Part shown: positions 6,473-8,874 of the stretch, piece by piece
How the letters are laid out: each line of letters opens with the position of its first letter
Position numbering within the stretch: the first letter of the stretch is position 1
Assembly (NCBI GenBank): GCA_024699205.1
Contig: JAILQA010000280.1
Coordinates: forward strand, 1-8,874
Source of the DNA: Treponema sp.
GTDB lineage: Bacteria > Spirochaetota > Spirochaetia > Treponematales > Treponemataceae
Direction: 5' to 3'
Length of the DNA stretch: 8,874 bases
The notes under the pieces: generated by a model
The model's input: the letters and a program-made list of their open reading frames with translations, nothing else
Database searches by the model: none
Told to the model about the DNA's origin: nothing
Made by a program: the position numbers and the translations under genes

Positions 6473-8563
6473 ATGGCAGAAACTAATGTTCCTGAGATTT
6501 TTGGTTCCATGGTATTTAATCAGCAGGTGATGAAATCATCCTTGCCGGCAAAAACTTTTGAAGCCTGGAAGCATACAATCAATGATGGTACACCGCTCAA
6601 CCTAGAGACGGCAAATCAAATTGCAGAAGCAATGAAAGTATGGGCTATTTCCAAGGGAGCAACTCATTATACACACTGGTTTCAGCCACTGACTGGAATT
6701 ACCGCCGAAAAACACGACTCTTTTATCACTCCTATGCAGGATGGCCGTGTTATAATGACTTTTTCTGGAAAAGAATTAGTTAAAGGTGAGCCTGATGCTT
6801 CTTCTTTTCCGAATGGTGGAAAACGTTCAACTTTTGAAGCCCGCGGTTACACAGTCTGGGACCCAACTTCCTATCCTTTTATAAAAGACCATACCCTTTG
6901 TATACCTACCGCCTTCTGTTCTTATAACGGAGAAGCTCTTGATAAAAAAACTCCTCTTTTGCGTTCTATGGAAAGTCTGAACGAACAGGCTTTAAGAATC
7001 CTTAAGCTTTTTGGCAACGACGCAAAACACGTTACAACGACAATGGGACCTGAACAGGAATACTTTTTGATTGATGAAAAGCTTTACCAGAAACGCAAAG
7101 ATTTAAAGATGTGCGGTCGAACTCTTTTTGGTGCCCGCCCTGTAAAAGGTCAGGAAATGGATGACCAGTACTTTGCGGCAATCAAACCTCGTGTAATCAA
7201 GTATATGGAAGAGCTTAATACAGAACTCTGGAAATTAGGCATTCTTTCTAAAACTGAACATAATGAAGTTGCACCTGCTCAGCATGAAATGGCACCAATT
7301 TTTACAACAAGTAATCTTGCTGCTGACCAGAATCAGCTTACAATGGAAATAATGAAAAAAGTTGCCCGCCGCCACGGTCTTATCTGCCTGCTCCATGAAA
7401 AACCTTTTGAAGGCGTAAACGGAAGCGGTAAACATAATAACTGGTCAATTGCAACCGACCTTGGTGAAAATCTTTTTGCACCTGGAAAAACCCCACGCGA
7501 TAATGCTCAGTTCCTTTTGTTTTTGACCGCCGTTATTAAAGCAGTTGATGAAAATCAGGATTTATTGCGCTACTCTGTTGCAAGTGCAGGAAATGACCAT
7601 CGACTTGGTGCAAACGAAGCGCCACCTGCAATTATTTCTGTTTTTGTTGGTGATGAACTTGATGCTGTTCTTAAAGCAATCAAAAACGGTACCGCTTACG
7701 ACGGAAAAAAACGAGGAAAAATGACCATTGGGGTTGATGTTCTTCCTCCAATCCCAAAAGATTCTACCGACCGAAACAGAACTTCTCCATTTGCATTTAC
7801 AGGAAACCGATTTGAGTTCCGTTCTGTCGGAAGTGCCCTTTCTATAAGTGGTCCAAATACAATTCTTAATGCTATTCTTGCAAACTCTTTGTGTGATTTT
7901 GCCGATGAACTGGAGAAATCAAAGGATTTTGATGCAGACCTTCAAAAACTCATTAAGCGTGAAATCACAAAGCACTGGCGCATCCTCTTTAATGGAAACG
8001 GTTATGGTCAGGAATGGATAGAAGAAGCTGAACGCCGCGGATTAAAAAATTATCGTACAACGCCAAAAGCAATTGAACATTATCTTGATGAAAAAAATAT
8101 CAAGCTTTTCACCCGCATGGGAATCTACACCCCGGAAGAAATGAAAAGCCACTACGATATCAAACTTGAAAAATACTGTCAGGTTATCAACATTGAATCA
8201 AACACAATGCTGGAAATGGTTCACAAGGACATTATCCCTGCAGCCTTTAAATATCTCAACGTTTTAGCTGATACAGAGTTTAAGATGCAGAGAGTTTGTA
8301 CTATGTGCAATGCTGGATTAAAACTTATGGAGCAGCTGAATACGCTTGTAAATGATTTATCCAACCACGCTGACGCCCTAGCTGCCAAACACGATGAGAC
8401 ACGTCATATTGAAGATTTGATGAAACGTGCTCATGCGTATGCTAAGGTTGTAATCCCAGCCATGGAAGAAGTCCGCTCTATTGCAGATCAGATTGAAAAT
8501 CTTCTGGGCGATGAATACAAACCTTATCCAAATTACGAAGATTTGTTGTACTCAGTACAGTAG
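6473..8563 (+). CDS. glnN: Glutamine synthetase type III
   Basis: Cytoplasmic enzyme that makes glutamine from glutamate, ammonia and ATP. At 696 residues it has the length of the large type III class (about 700) rather than type I or II. The N-terminal [16 protein letters not shown] (10-25) is typical of type III. Catalytic-domain motifs follow in order: [10 protein letters not shown] (191-200, with the metal-binding glutamates), NEVAPAQHE (264-272), [12 protein letters not shown] (314-325, with the His of the active site), [10 protein letters not shown] (377-386) and [16 protein letters not shown] (435-450). The remaining 240 or so residues are mainly helical, as in this class. No frameshift or missing key motif was seen. 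The start has CGAGG 7 bases upstream and its own promoter, with an inverted repeat that suggests transcriptional control. It converges on purD with a 10-base gap. Confidence 0.97.
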   Translation: MAETNVPEIFGSMVFNQQVMKSSLPAKTFEAWKHTINDGTPLNLETANQIAEAMKVWAISKGATHYTHWFQPLTGITAEKHDSFITPMQDGRVIMTFSGKELVKGEPDASSFPNGGKRSTFEARGYTVWDPTSYPFIKDHTLCIPTAFCSYNGEALDKKTPLLRSMESLNEQALRILKLFGNDAKHVTTTMGPEQEYFLIDEKLYQKRKDLKMCGRTLFGARPVKGQEMDDQYFAAIKPRVIKYMEELNTELWKLGILSKTEHNEVAPAQHEMAPIFTTSNLAADQNQLTMEIMKKVARRHGLICLLHEKPFEGVNGSGKHNNWSIATDLGENLFAPGKTPRDNAQFLLFLTAVIKAVDENQDLLRYSVASAGNDHRLGANEAPPAIISVFVGDELDAVLKAIKNGTAYDGKKRGKMTIGVDVLPPIPKDSTDRNRTSPFAFTGNRFEFRSVGSALSISGPNTILNAILANSLCDFADELEKSKDFDADLQKLIKREITKHWRILFNGNGYGQEWIEEAERRGLKNYRTTPKAIEHYLDEKNIKLFTRMGIYTPEEMKSHYDIKLEKYCQVINIESNTMLEMVHKDIIPAAFKYLNVLADTEFKMQRVCTMCNAGLKLMEQLNTLVNDLSNHADALAAKHDETRHIEDLMKRAHAYAKVVIPAMEEVRSIADQIENLLGDEYKPYPNYEDLLYSVQ

Positions 8564-8573
8564 CACCTGATAA

Positions 8574-8874
8574 TTATAGTTTTCCACTTTCTGCCGCACC
8601 AGGTAAACCAATGTCCTTGCGGTAGAAAGCATTTTCAAACTTAATTGCAGAAATACCCTGATAAGCTTTTGCCCAGGCTTCCTTGAAAGTAGATCCAAAA
8701 GCACTACAAGCCAAGACACGACCTCCGCTGGTCAATAAATCTGCACCACCACGGCGACCAGAAACAGCCCCCGCAATAAATACTTTTGCATCACTTGCTT
8801 TAAGAAGCTGCTCGTTTATAGTAATTTCACAGCCTTTTTTGTAGCTTGCAGGATAACCGCCAGAAACAACAACA
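8574..8874 (-). CDS. purD: Phosphoribosylamine-glycine ligase, C-terminal 99 residues only
   Basis: The last 99 codons of a minus-strand gene that enters from the right edge; its start is outside the window. GAR synthetase joins glycine to phosphoribosylamine with ATP in the second step of purine synthesis. The visible part contains SGGYPASYKKG (4-14), an TSGGRVLACSAFG segment (48-60) and a terminal FYRKDIG (83-89), which match the end of PurD in order and spacing (typically TSGGRVLAV-, then AY--I and -YR-DIG). The stop is TAA at 8574-8576. The last codons contain one arm and the loop of a hairpin that may serve the opposing glnN transcript. Confidence 0.93.
   Translation of the reverse strand, partial: VVVSGGYPASYKKGCEITINEQLLKASDAKVFIAGAVSGRRGGADLLTSGGRVLACSAFGSTFKEAWAKAYQGISAIKFENAFYRKDIGLPGAAESGKL
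8587..8629 (+). terminator. Candidate glnN terminator hairpin embedded in the purD 3' end
   Basis: CTTTCTGCCGCA (8587-8598) and TGCGGTAGAAAG (8618-8629) form a 12-bp stem across 19 bases, starting 24 bases after the glnN stop. In the plus-strand RNA all 12 positions pair, counting one G-U; in the minus-strand RNA the same position is an A-C mismatch. A modest T-run (CATTTTC) follows on the plus strand. This orientation bias and position suggest a role in ending glnN transcription, although the T-run is weak. Confidence 0.45.

Noticed and set aside
8547..8559. Palindrome TGTACT-C-AGTACA at the glnN 3' end
   Set aside because: The one-base spacer cannot form a hairpin loop without opening pairs, there is no T-run, and it lies within glnN codons; probably chance.

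Overview
This AT-rich, densely coded window looks like a chromosomal segment of a host-associated spirochaete, most likely Treponema. That assignment is an inference from gene content and style: a lipoprotein binding component of the DUF3798 type, a type III glutamine synthetase, low G+C and short intergenic gaps. It was not checked by any search. No mobile elements, CRISPR arrays, tRNA or rRNA genes were seen.

Layout. Positions 1-3934 hold a minus-strand ABC importer operon, read right to left: a DUF3798-type lipoprotein (2690-3934), a tandem-domain ATPase of the RbsA/MglA type (1005-2591) and an RbsC-like permease that runs off the left edge (1-1005). The 98-base gap between the lipoprotein and ATPase genes holds two stem-loops. 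One ends in a T-run and looks like an internal terminator or attenuator. The ATPase and permease genes overlap as TGATG and are probably translationally coupled. Positions 3935-4120 are a divergent promoter region.

On the plus strand, 4121-6367 encodes a 748-residue membrane protein with one canonical EF-hand loop, weaker EF-hand-like loops, a cysteine cluster and three C-terminal membrane segments. Its function is unknown. A 105-base gap carries a good promoter overlapped by a perfect 11-bp inverted repeat, followed by a type III glutamine synthetase gene (6473-8563). The 3' end of purD (8574-8874) converges on it with only 10 bases between stop codons. A 12-bp hairpin inside the purD end pairs fully only in the glnN-sense RNA, so it may terminate glnN.

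How the genes fit together. The importer is a self-contained uptake module of unknown substrate. Glutamine synthetase supplies glutamine, which is an amide donor for the purine pathway that includes PurD, but the convergent arrangement gives no evidence of co-regulation. The EF-hand protein has its own promoter and no clear functional link to its neighbours. The points most worth a second look are the EF-hand membrane protein, the inverted repeat at the glnN promoter, the hairpins in the importer operon, and the concentration of degenerate motifs in one of the two ATP sites of the ATPase.
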